Positions 22,740 to 32,300 of a stretch of 64,000 nt of DNA are shown here, piece by piece. Positions within the stretch are counted from its first letter, which is position 1. Each line of letters opens with the position of its first letter. The notes under the pieces were generated by a model. It searched no databases, was not told the DNA's origin, and saw only the letters and a list, made by a program, of their open reading frames with translations. Made by a program: the position numbers and the translations under genes. The stretch lies in NCBI RefSeq assembly GCF_050947875.1, contig NW_027460346.1:4654000-4717999 (forward strand). The letters run 5' to 3'. Source of the DNA: Dermacentor variabilis (taxonomy: Eukaryota; Arthropoda; Arachnida; Ixodida; Ixodidae).

Positions 22740-23430
22740 TGGCTGTTTACTATAACTTCATATTCAAACATATGGTTGCATTAGAGGCTTTCACACCACT
22801 AATGACTGGGCAGGCTTCACGAAAGGCCACCAGTACCTCCTCATTGCAGACTGTGCTCAACATCCTTCTTGGTTGGACTGTGACTAAGAACCCATACATC
22901 TTTCCTCCAAAGCGGCTGGCATTGACGATGGTTTGATGCAGAAAGAGGCTATTGTCTTTCCCAGATGCTGGTTCAGCCTCGCGAGGCACATTCCTTCAGT
23001 CAATATGCACACTGTCAATGTGAGTGAGACTGATCAAAGGTTGTCTATGGTGTCAGGTTTCTTGCCTGGTTTCGGTAGTGGCAACCTGACCAAGTGTTTT
23101 CACTCTGTGGGGAATTCCAATATTCCAGATTTCATTGATTACAAGCAATAGTGCTTGATTCCTTGTTTTGGCAAGATTCCTCAACATCTGAAAAATGACT
23201 CCATCTTTGCCATGTGCACTCTGTGGTGTCTGCTTCGTCAAGGTGGCATCCTCTTGGCCGTATGTCTTTGCATCCCCAGTGCGGGTGATGTGCATTGAGC
23301 TCACCTCGACTGAGTATTACGTGCTTGTGAAAGCGAATTTGAAGCTGTCAAAGCCAAGTGAAGTCGCCTTGGCTGTGGTGCCTGGTTTTGGGACAGAGGT
23401 AGACCAATGCCAAAACGGCTTTTAGCCTGC
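22740..23430 (-). pseudogene. LINE ORF2 remnant (Jockey/I-like)
   Basis: On the minus strand an endonuclease-like motif (NAHHPHWGCKD, near 23300-23268) is followed within about 100 bases, in another frame, by reverse transcriptase finger residues (KDGVIFQMLRNL, near 23204-23170) and then a degraded palm-side stretch (RLNQHL, MYGF, about 22990-22760). Stops and frame changes are frequent, and most of the distance between endonuclease and RT is missing, so it is an internally deleted relic. It lies inside the 9.1 kb unit. Confidence 0.45.
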
Positions 23431-24942
23431 AGCACACCACCGCAACTTTCTGATGAGACATATGTTTATTCAAGCCGTTTCTTCCTTGCCCTAATTCAAT
23501 AATAGCCAATTTTAGCAGCTGCAAATCAAGCTGACTTCAGAAGACTGCTGATTTTTTAGCCACTTCTAGTAGATTATTGCATGGTTAATTTTCTAGTTGG
23601 GCATCACATGCTTTGTGCTTAAAAAATGAACTGTTTAAAGAATTATTGGAGTAATATTAGGACAGGCAACTCTGATTGAATCATCACTGCTTTTGTCGCA
23701 AAATGTGGCAATGAGCTAGGCAGATGCTGTCACAAAACCATAGGTTGTACAAGTACAGAAGAAACAAAATTGGAGTTGTGAAATTCAAAGCCATATTTTT
23801 ACAGCCTCTCTTTATACTGCTGACATTAGAGAGCGTTAGATTAGTGGACGCAAGCAGCGTGTGTAAACAAGCACCATGTTTGGGTATTTCTGGCACCCAT
23901 GTGGTTTGCATAACCAAGCAGCACACGAGTCGCTTGCGTCCTCTTATGCAGTACTATTATTTTCATTGTAAAACAACCAATATCAAAGTAAGTCTGATCA
24001 GCCTGCATCAATATGCTAGAAATTTTTAAGCACTTAAGGTGTGTTGGTTGAATGTTTAAAGCACTTCACCACACCCTTGGTCACTAGACTTGAACTTTCC
24101 AGTATTACTTGCTAATCAACTCTTGAGGTGTTTACGTTGCTTTTCTGTGCTGTAAGATTAGTTTGACAGTCCTAATAGAATTGTTAAAGTGAAGGTGTGA
24201 GCTGTTGTATTGGCCATGTCATTCTATAACTGTTAGATCTGACACTGTCAAAGCACTTGGCAACATTAATCAGCTTCACCTCACTATATATATGTATTGC
24301 GGTAGGACCATTCAGCACGTGAAAATAAAAATACCGGCAAATAGAGAGTTCGAGAGCACCTGAGATTATAGTAAAGCGGGCGGGGCAGTATGTTCAGGGT
24401 AACAAATGTGTTGCGGTGAAGTTATTGCAGACGTATATACACATTCATTGGTCCCAACTTTGCACCGAACCCTGCGTCCCGTTGCTAAAACTAAGAGCGC
24501 GAAAAACGGGCACAAATGCAGCTGAAGATTACAGGGCACAGTATTAGGCTCCACCTCACTGTGCTTATCGCGCCCTTAGTACGAATAATATTAAACATCT
24601 ACTCTGCATTTCGTGGAATTCTGGCAGATCATGTGACATCACTAAAGCTCCGTTATGTTCACAGCACTACGCGATAATTGTCGTAAAGCCCACGATAAAA
24701 GTAAATCACGTGAAGTGACGGATAGTGCACTAGCGCTGAACACGATTGAAAACATGCGCTGCCCTATTTCAAGGACGCGTGAACAGTTGTGAGCAAACAC
24801 CACCTTATGCATTATATTACTTACGTAAGTCGTGGCGAAAAACACGTGCAATACCTCCGCCTACGAGTCCCGTCAAGTAAAAGTGCATGTGCGATGTGAT
24901 GACGCTGCCGAAAAGGGGCGAACACGACGACGCTGCTGCACA
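23431..24942. other. Unresolved interior of the 9.1 kb unit, right part
   Basis: AT-rich, with no recognised gene or repeat before the subterminal duplication. Confidence 0.4.
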
Positions 24943-25353
24943 GCGCCGGTTCGCAAATTGCATTGCCGTGGCGCTACGCCACTTGAATATTTCAATCGTC
25001 AGCACCAATGAATTCTTCAGAAATACGGATCTCACACCACCAGAGTTCACCGAGACTTAAAGCCGACATGCCACACCACTACTACTGCGCGACTTTTAGC
25101 CAACAAGTACTGATCCCACTGCGGAGACTCACGACCAGCGGTCGGCGTGGGCCGGAGATTCAACGCACGCCACGGCATCGCGGTTCGCAGAACTTCGCTG
25201 CCGAGGCGCTAGGCCACTTCGACATTTCAATTGTCAAGGAAGCACGGGTCACACAACGCTGATTCTGTACTGCCAGAGCTCACCGAGGCGAAAGCACAGA
25301 TGGCGAAAGCCGCACTATCGCATCACCACTACTCGCGGCTTTCCCGCTAAGTA
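24943..25353. repeat. Diverged direct duplication at the right arm (about 236 bp period)
   Basis: The stretch from 24943 to about 25109 (CGGTTCGCAAATTGC...CCAACAAGTAC) recurs, diverged, at 25179-25353 (CGGTTCGCAGAACTT...CGCTAAGTAC). The second copy is inside the right inverted arm, so the arm was extended by a subterminal tandem duplication that has no visible counterpart at the left end. Confidence 0.6.
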
Positions 25354-25560
25354 CGTACAACCAACACACAAGCAACGCAAGCACAATCACATAAGCAACG
25401 TTGAACAACGCGCGGTCCGCGCGAGCCGGTGAACGATCACGCCGAGAACGAACACACCACGGCGTCGCTCGGCGCAACCATCATGCCTTCTCAAAAGTCC
25501 CTAAACGATCCTGTCCCTAGGCACCTAGTATCAGGTCACGTGAGGGATTTTTGTACGACA
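25170..25560 (-). repeat. Right arm of the 9.1 kb unit
   Basis: Inverse of 16463-16837; it ends GGGATTTTTGTACGACA at 25560, next to ATT. Confidence 0.8.
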
Positions 25561-25563
25561 ATT

Positions 25564-26022
25564 AGACGCACGCGCTCGAGAGGGTGAGTGATCCGCCGGG
25601 CTAAAATTCTTTTTTCGCGAGCCGGTCCGGTGGCGCAACGGTGGAGGCCGCGAGCGGAGCGAAGCGTAAACCAACGCCTCCTATAATATACTATGCCTGG
25701 AACGTGAGCCGCAAACGCGCTGCCCTTCCCTCGCCTGTACTTTCCTCCTTTTGGTACGGTGGCGGGCGCCTCTTGCGGCCAGCCCTTGTAAACACGCCGG
25801 TGGCGCGGCTACCAGGTGCGACGTCGGCAGCCAAGCGGCTGGCGCGTCGTGAGCTTTCAGCGGCGGCGGCTGTGGTTGTCATGGGGACCGGTACGGTGGC
25901 GCGCGCCGTCCTGCGGCGCATGGTCGCAAAACTCGGCAGAGAGCTTCCTATGGAAAAGAGAGCGACGTTCCAGGCATATACTTATAGGAGGCGTTGCGTT
26001 AACCCGCTGAGCTAAACTCTCT
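25564..26022 (-). repeat. Right end region of the two-gene transposon
   Basis: Starts with TAGACGCACG, continuing the subterminal block cut at 16462. It includes a shorter inverted pair (25673-25705 with 25965-25995, AACGCCTCCTATAA arms) and closes with GAGCTAAACTCTCT. The inner pair suggests either part of the transposon end or a small inverted-repeat element lodged in it. Confidence 0.5.
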
Positions 26023-26025
26023 AAT

Positions 26026-26760
26026 TTCGAGGTGCTGCAAACGCAAGGCGCGCGGCCGCGACCTTTCAAGCGCCAGCAAGCGTACCTCGAGTCTGGCCGT
26101 AAGCGTTTGCAGCGTTCGTCCTTGCGCAACAATGCGCAAATGGGGTGTGCTAGCTGATATACGAATTGTATTCACTTTCTGCAAGCACCTATACGTTCCC
26201 AAACCTTGCAGCCTTGGCTCTGCTGAACGCCGCAGCACACTTGAATGAAAGGTTTTTTTAAAAATATATATAGAGTGAGACGCCGCCCGCGTTGGAGCCC
26301 CGAAGCAGCTTTATATCTAGGTCGTCGGTGCGAACACGCAGCCGGACGCCTGCGTCGGTGTAGTGCATCATGCACAACAAAGGTTTCGGCGCTGTAAATT
26401 TTGTAGCGCTTACTTGAATGGTTGGGCTTCGTTTGATTCGCAGTGCATTTTTTCTCAGCAGTTCCTTCAGATTTGCTTAGCCGACAGAAGCGGCAAACGT
26501 CCTTCTGAATGTGCTCACCGGCGCCGCGTCGCCTGCTCGGCGTCTAGTTGGCGTTTGCTCCTCACCGTCATTGGCTACCGTACAATGGCGGAGTAGAAAA
26601 TTATAATCCAATGAATCATTAGGCTTTTAAGTCGTTGAACATCGTCAACGCATCACCAGCGCTAAGGCTACATGTGCTTCCGTCTGCAAGGTGGAATTCA
26701 AACCTCTTTTTTACCTCGGTATCGTCTGTGCAGGCCTAACAGCGTGAAAAGAAAGAGCTC
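26026..26760. other. No recognisable gene
   Basis: GC-rich then mixed sequence between the transposon end and the Gypsy relic. Nothing supportable. Confidence 0.4.
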
Positions 26761-29700
26761 ATCTCAATCGGCGCGGGAATCTGCCCGGCAAGAATTACAG
26801 CTCATGACCGCACCTACCCTGCCACTCTAGTCGTCCATCAACAGCGCCCGCGAGGAGGAATTTTCGCAATACGGCGCAATCATCGACCTGAGGTCGAAGT
26901 AGATAACGCTGTCTACAGACCAAGCGATACCGAAGGAGAAGCCTTCCAGTCAGCGTGCCCTGAGAGTAGTTGACTATGTCACCCTCCCGCCTCGCTCCGG
27001 CGTTGTCCTTTCCGTCGGCAGTGAAACAGTCGCAGACGTAGAAGGCGTCATTAAGGGCGACCAACGTCAACTGCTCGACCGTAAAATTTGCATCGCAAGA
27101 GGGATCGCTCGACTGCACCCAAGGAAAGCGAAAGTGGTGCTGACAAACTTCAGCCAAGAGTACAAGCACATCAACAAGGGCACGACGATCGAATACATCA
27201 AGGAAATTGTGGAATCTAGCAATGCGTCTGTCCTCTCGGATTCTGCTGCATCTACCCCCACGACCATAGTTCCCGAACCAGGCTTCGAAATAAATCTGAG
27301 TATCCCTATTAGTAAGCAGCGAAAGCTCAGAAGCTTTCCCCGACGATATAAATACAGCTTTTAGACGTCATCCAGGATTCGACAAACACCAGTTGCAAAG
27401 CATCGCATAATAACCAAAGAGGGCGCTCGACCGCTCCGCCAGAGCCCTTACCCAGTTTCAACACGAAAACGTGAAGCTATAAGGCAACAAGTCGACGAAA
27501 TGCTGCGTGACGACATCATCCAGCCATCGAAAAGCCCCTGGCCATCTCCTGTGGTCTTGGTGAAGAAAAATGACAGAACTCTACGTTTCCCCGTCGATTA
27601 ACGTCGACTGAACAAGATCGCAAAGAAGGACGCGTATACCCCCTCCCATGGATAGGCGCAATGGATGGGCTCTGCATGGCAAAATACTTCTCGTCGATGA
27701 ATCTCAAGACTGGCTACTAGCAAATACAAGTCGATGACAGGTTTCGCGACAAAAACCACCTTCATCACGCCAGACGGCCTCTATGAGTTCAAGGTTTTGC
27801 CCTTCGGTCTGTGCTCGGCGCCTGCAACGTTTCAACGCGCGATGGTCACAGCGTTAGCAGGGTTCGAGTGGCACACGTGTCCTGGGTACTCGGATGACGT
27901 CGTCTTCTTCGTCGGGAATTTCGACGATCACTTTAGGGGGCTTGCGACAGTACTAGAGCTCATCACGTTATCAGGGGTCACTCTGAAGCCAGAAAAGTTC
28001 CGCTTCATTTACGATGAGCTTTTGTTCCTGGGCCGCGTCATCAGCAAGTTTGGAGTCGGCCCCGACCCGCAGAAGACAGCTGTCATCGCAAAGTTCCAGC
28101 AGCCCATCGACGAGAAGGCAGTACGTAGATTCCTTGGCATGTGTGCCTACTACAGGCGCTTTGTCAAGGATTTTCACGCATCGCTGAGCCGCTGACACAT
28201 CTAACAAATTTGATGTTGAGTTGAAGTGGGAAACGACGCATGCAGTCGCCACCGGTACGTGCACACTTCGACGATGACGCCGATAGCGAAATACACACTG
28301 ACGCCAGAAGCTTAGGCCTCCGTGCCGTCCTAGTCCAGAGGAATGGGTGATAGCTTATGCTAGGCGGTCGCTTTGAAGAGCGGATGGCTATTATTCTCCG
28401 ACCGGAAAGTCATGCATCGCCATATCATTTTGGCTACAGCGAAATTCCGCCCTTGCCTATATGGCAGGCTATTCAAAGTCGTCAGTGATGATCACTCGTT
28501 GTGTTGGCTAGCGAATTTAAAGGACCCTTCAGGACGCCTGGCGCAGTGAAGCCTCGAACTGCAAGAATATGTCATCACTGTAACCTACAAGTTCGGACGG
28601 AAACACTAGAATGCCGACTGCAAATCACGCGACCCCATTGACCCGCGGACGTAAGGCGACGAGGATGACGACGCCTTCATTGAAATAATAAGCACGGAAG
28701 ACTTCACTGAACAGCAACGAGCAGAGCCTCAGCAAAAAGGCCTCGTCGAGTATTTGGAAGGGAAATCCGCCGTTGTGGAAGGGAACACTGACGTTGTCCG
28801 TCGGGCATTTAGGCAAGGATTGTCTTCGTTTTCGCTTCAAAACAACCTACCCGTAAAAAAGACTGTGAGCGACGCAAGACGCTACCGACAAGGCCAGCGG
28901 GATTGCTACAGCCGATCGAGCCTCCTTGCCGACCATTTTAGGAGATTAGGATGGATTTGTTAGGATCTTTCCGGACGTCTACATTCGGAAGGAAGGGGTT
29001 CGTCATGTCGACAGGCTACCCCACCCGCTTCGCTGAAACTAAAGTTCCGCCGAAAGGTAGCGCAGCCGAAGTGGAAAATTTCTTCGTCGACAACATCCTG
29101 CTGCGACATGGTGCCCCAGAAGTCCTCATCACCGATAGAGGAACGGCCTTTACAGCATAGCTCACCCAAGCCAATCTGCAATACAGCCAGCCAAACCGCA
29201 GGTGGTCAACAGCCTATTACCCGTAGATGAATGGTCCTATGGTGCGCATGAAGAAAACCGCGGTGCAAGAAACAACAAAGATCACGCCGCTCAAGCTTGT
29301 TTAAGGCAGGAACCCTACGACGACTCTCAACACCATGTTGCCGCACGTCACCGACGATGAAACTGTAGACGTCATAGCCCATCTCCTGCGCGCCGAAGAA
29401 GCCCGACAGCTTGCCCGCCGCGCACGAAGAACCAGCAGAGGACTGAAAGCTGGCGCTAGAACCTTCGACGACGCTACGTTGAATACCAACCTGGTGACCG
29501 TGTTTGGGTTTGAACCCATATACGCCGATGAGGACTTAGCAAGAAGCGTTTACGCGTCTTGCTAAGTCCTCACACTCATTGGCGCACTGGACTAAGAGGT
29601 CGAGCAAAACAGCATTTCGGAAATCACAGCGCCGCCACTCACAACCTGAAATGGGCCATACTGTGCGACTTAAACCGGTCTACCAGCGCTAACTAGTTTT
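26760..29700 (+). pseudogene. Ty3/Gypsy pol relic (protease side, RT, RNase H, integrase)
   Basis: A plus-strand pol without its gag and 5' LTR. Order seen: post-protease spacer (about 26800-27360, with IARLHPRKAKVVLTNF), the start of RT (27480-27600, PSPVVLVKKND), RT palm (27734-28195: PFGLCSAPATFQRA, YSDDVVFF with its YxDD retained, and VRRFLGMCAYYRRFVKDF), RNase H start (28290, EIHTDA), and integrase (28740-29690: first catalytic Asp replaced by Gly in STGYPTRF, second kept in ITDRGTAF). Its C-terminal tail HTVRLKP is near 29650. Many stops and frame changes make it non-functional. It resumes after the RTE insertion with a polypurine tract at about 31738. Confidence 0.85.
29529..29572. repeat. 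44-nt near-perfect palindrome
   Basis: TGAGGACTTAGCAAGA and TCTTGCTAAGTCCTCA are complementary around a 12-base centre that is itself almost symmetric. It falls within the Gypsy integrase tail, where a protein-coding palindrome is not expected. Confidence 0.8.
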
Positions 29701-29710
29701 GGAACTATGC

Positions 29711-31622
29711 ATTGCTGAACTTCTTTGCTGCATTGCATTGCTGCATTGCTGAAGAGGACGTGGAGGAGCCCGAAAGACGACACTAGAAATGAAATAGACT
29801 TTATACTCTGTGCTAACCCTGGCATCATACAAGATGTGGACGTGCTCGGGAAGGTGCGCTGCAGTGACCATAGCATGGTAAGAACTCGAAATAGCCTAGA
29901 TTTGAGGAGGTAACAGAAGAAACTGGTACATAAGAAGCCGATCAATGAGTTAGCGGTAAGAGGGAAAATATAGGTATTCCGGATCAGGCTACCGAACAGG
30001 TATTCGGCTTTAACTCAGGAAGAGGATCTAAGTGTTGAAAGAATGAACGTCAATCTTATGGGCATCATTATGGAATGTGCAATAGAAGTCCGGGGTAACT
30101 CCGTTAGACAGGATACCAGTAAGCTATTGCAGGAGAAGAAAGATCTGATCAAGAAACGGCAATGTATGAAAGCCTCGAACCCTACAGCTAGAATAGAACT
30201 GGCAGAAATTTCGAAGTTAATAAACAAGCGTAAGACAGCTGACATAAGGAAGTATAATAAGGATAGAATTGAACATGCTCTCCGGAACGGAGAAAGCCTA
30301 AAAGCAGTGAAGAAGAAACTAGGAATTGGCAATAATCAGATGTATGCATTAAGAGACTAAACCGGCATTATCATTACTAATATCGATGAGATAATTCAAG
30401 TGGCTGAGGAGTTCTATAGAGATTTATACAGTACCAGTGGCACCCACGACGATAATGGAAGAGAAAATAGTCTAGAGGAACTTGAAATTCCACGAGTAAC
30501 GCCGAAAGAAGTAAAGAAAGCCTTGGTAGCAATGCAAAGGGGGAAGGATGCAGGGGAGGATCCGGTAACAGCAAACTTGTTGAAGGATGGTGGGCAGAAT
30601 GTGTTAGAAAAACTGGCCACCCTGTATAGGCAATGCCTCATGACCTCGAGCGTACCGCAGCCAGCGTAGTCTTCCGTAAAGAAAGCAACAAAATCCCAAC
30701 AAAGAAAGGCATCAGGCAAGGAGAGACGATCTCTCCAATGCTATTCACGGCGTGTTTACAGGAGGTATTCAGAGACCTGGATTGGGAAGAATTGGGGATA
30801 AGAGTTAATGGAGAATTCCTTAGTAACTTGCGATTCGCTGATGCTATTGCCTTGCTTAGTGACACAGGGGACAAATTGAAATGCATGCTCACTGACCTGG
30901 AGAGTCAAAGCAGAAGGGTGGGTCTAAATATAATCTGCAGAAAACTAAAGTAATGTTTAACAGTCTCGGTAGAGAGCAGCAATTTACAATAGGTAGCGAG
31001 GCACTGGAAGTGGTAAGGGAATACATCTACTTAGGCAAGGTAGTGACCGCGGGTCCGGATCATGAGACTGAAATAATCAGAATAATAAGAATGGGCTGGG
31101 GTGCGTTTGGCAGGCATTCTCAGATCATGAACAGCAGGTTGCCATTATCCCTGAAGAGAAAATTGTATAACCAACTGTGTCTTACCAGTACTCACGTACG
31201 GGGCAGAAACCTGGAGGCTTACGAAAAAGGTTCTACTTAAATTGAGGACGACGCAACGAGCTATGGAAAGAAGAATGATGGGTGTAACGTTAAAGTATAA
31301 GAAAAGAGCTGATTGGGTGAGGGAAGAAACGCGAGTTAATGACATCTTAGTTAAAATCAAGGAAAAGAAATGGGCATGGGCAGGATATGTAATGAGCAGG
31401 GAAGATAACCGATGGTCATTAAGGGTTACGGACTGGATTCCAAGGGAAGGGAGACGTAGCAGGGGGCGGCAGAAAGTTAGGTGGGCGGATGAGATTAGGA
31501 AGATTGGAGGGACGACATGGCCACATTTAGTACTTGACCGGCGCAGTTGGAGAAGTATGGGAGAGGCCATTGCCCTGCAATAGGCGCAACCAGGCTGATG
31601 ATGATGATGATTGCTTAACTTC
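29711..31622 (+). mobile_element. RTE-clade LINE inserted in the Gypsy relic
   Basis: A 5'-truncated RTE element of about 1.9 kb. It starts at the end of an apurinic-type endonuclease (29780-29910, TRNEIDFILC...CSDHSMV), followed by RT (30480-30960, KDAGEDPVTANLLKDG, IRQGETISPMLF) and the long RTE C-terminus (31240-31583, TQRAMERRMMGVTL, WAGYVMSRED, RGRQKVRWADEI). It ends in a (TGA)n tail. The RT active site reads RFADAIALL, with the second Asp of the A-D-D triad changed, and there are several frame changes. Candidate 13-base target duplication: ATTGCTGAACTTC at 29711-29723 and ATTGCTTAACTTC at 31610-31622 (one mismatch). Confidence 0.85.
29753..31583 (+). pseudogene. RTE endonuclease/reverse transcriptase ORF, broken
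   Basis: Coding portion of the RTE insertion, spread over frames at 29725-29913, 30043-30360, 30400-30669, 30633-30953, 30953-31240 and 31242-31583. It would nick target DNA and copy its RNA onto the break. The mutated A-D-D motif and repeated frameshifts mean it cannot do so now. Its last 160 bases are duplicated at 22327-22493. Confidence 0.8.
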
Positions 31623-31760
31623 GGTCTTTCTTTGGATTTCGTTGATTTGGGCTTTGTTCCTTTGTTACCTTTTCTTAGTAGGTGTGCTTTTGAGTTTGGC
31701 TCTCCTGTTATGTGTAGAGCATCAGGACGATGCTTCTTTAAGAGGGGGGGTATGGACATG
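31623..31760 (+). repeat. Gypsy 3' untranslated region and polypurine tract
   Basis: Directly after the RTE copy comes a T-rich spacer, a GCATCAGGACGATGC hairpin and the purine run AAGAGGGGGGG (about 31739-31749). This is the expected primer for plus-strand synthesis at the border of a 3' LTR, and it fits the Gypsy pol broken off at 29700. Confidence 0.6.
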
Positions 31761-32300
31761 GTGTGCTTGTTTATTGTGTGATCGCGTTTCACCGGTTTCA
31801 CCGAATGGTATCCGATCGCGCCGATCCAGGATGCCGTGTTTTTCACCCCTTCTCTCAAGTCCTCTCCTCTTGCCCTCCCTCACAGCTCCCTCACCTTCAA
31901 CTGCCTCCGCGCGCGCCCGCCGGCTTGGCTCCAGCTTAGCCCGCTGCATGCTTGAAGTTTCATGTTTCTTTAACTGCTGTCATCGAGAAGCGTGATTTGC
32001 TGTGCCTGGCCTTGACCGGCGTGGGCATGCTCGTCAGTTTCGTCGTCCTCAATAGCTAGGTGCTCGGGCTCCGCGATTTTTCACCCGTTTCACGACTCTC
32101 AGCATGCAGTTCGTGCATCATGCAGTGGGGCAATAATACCTCAAAAACAAGCCTGCATGCGAGGTTCTTACGGGTGCCTAAAGAAAACAGGCGACTGCGC
32201 AAAGCCAAGGGCATCAGAAGGCGCATGTACACAAACACGGCCCTGTGCATGTGTGTGCTGCATGAATCTCCGGACGTCGTTGCGCCTTGATTATGCTACA
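31750..32300 (+). repeat. Possible 3' LTR of the Gypsy relic
   Basis: Sequence downstream of the polypurine tract has pyrimidine-rich U3-like content, but no second LTR is present in the window to define its limits. The end is a guess. Confidence 0.35.

Larger units (their letters stand above)
16463..25560. mobile_element. 9.1 kb unit with long terminal inverted repeats, nested insertion
   Basis: Left arm 16463-16837 and right arm about 25170-25560 are inverted copies of each other, starting TGTCGTACAAAAATCCC and remaining alignable for about 375-390 bases. The unit is bracketed by ATT at 16460-16462 and 25561-25563, and the surrounding sequence matches an uninterrupted version at 10551-10640, so it is an insertion. 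Inside I find a SINE, an RTE tail, a LINE remnant and long stretches with no coding signature. No transposase of its own is visible. Long arms and a possible 3 bp duplication do not by themselves name a superfamily. Confidence 0.7.
10135..26022. mobile_element. Candidate autonomous two-gene DNA transposon (ISL2EU-like), interrupted
   Basis: Matching terminal motifs face each other: AGAGAGTTTTAGC at 10135 and its inverted counterpart ending at 26022. Agreement runs for about 26 bases with one indel and two mismatches, through a shared CAGCGGGTT block. Both ends abut AAT (10132-10134, 26023-26025), or TA if the repeat is taken one base shorter. A second pair of inverted blocks lies about 415 bp inside the left end (10551-10640) and about 440 bp inside the right end (16395-16460 continued at 25564-25585). 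Between them are two convergent genes, a SWIM/YqaJ/PHD protein and a THAP-DDE transposase. Subtracting the 9.1 kb insertion leaves about 6.8 kb. As I recall, pairing a DDE transposase with a YqaJ nuclease is typical of ISL2EU in the PIF/Harbinger-IS5 group. An alternative is that the outer motifs belong to separate small elements. Confidence 0.55.
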
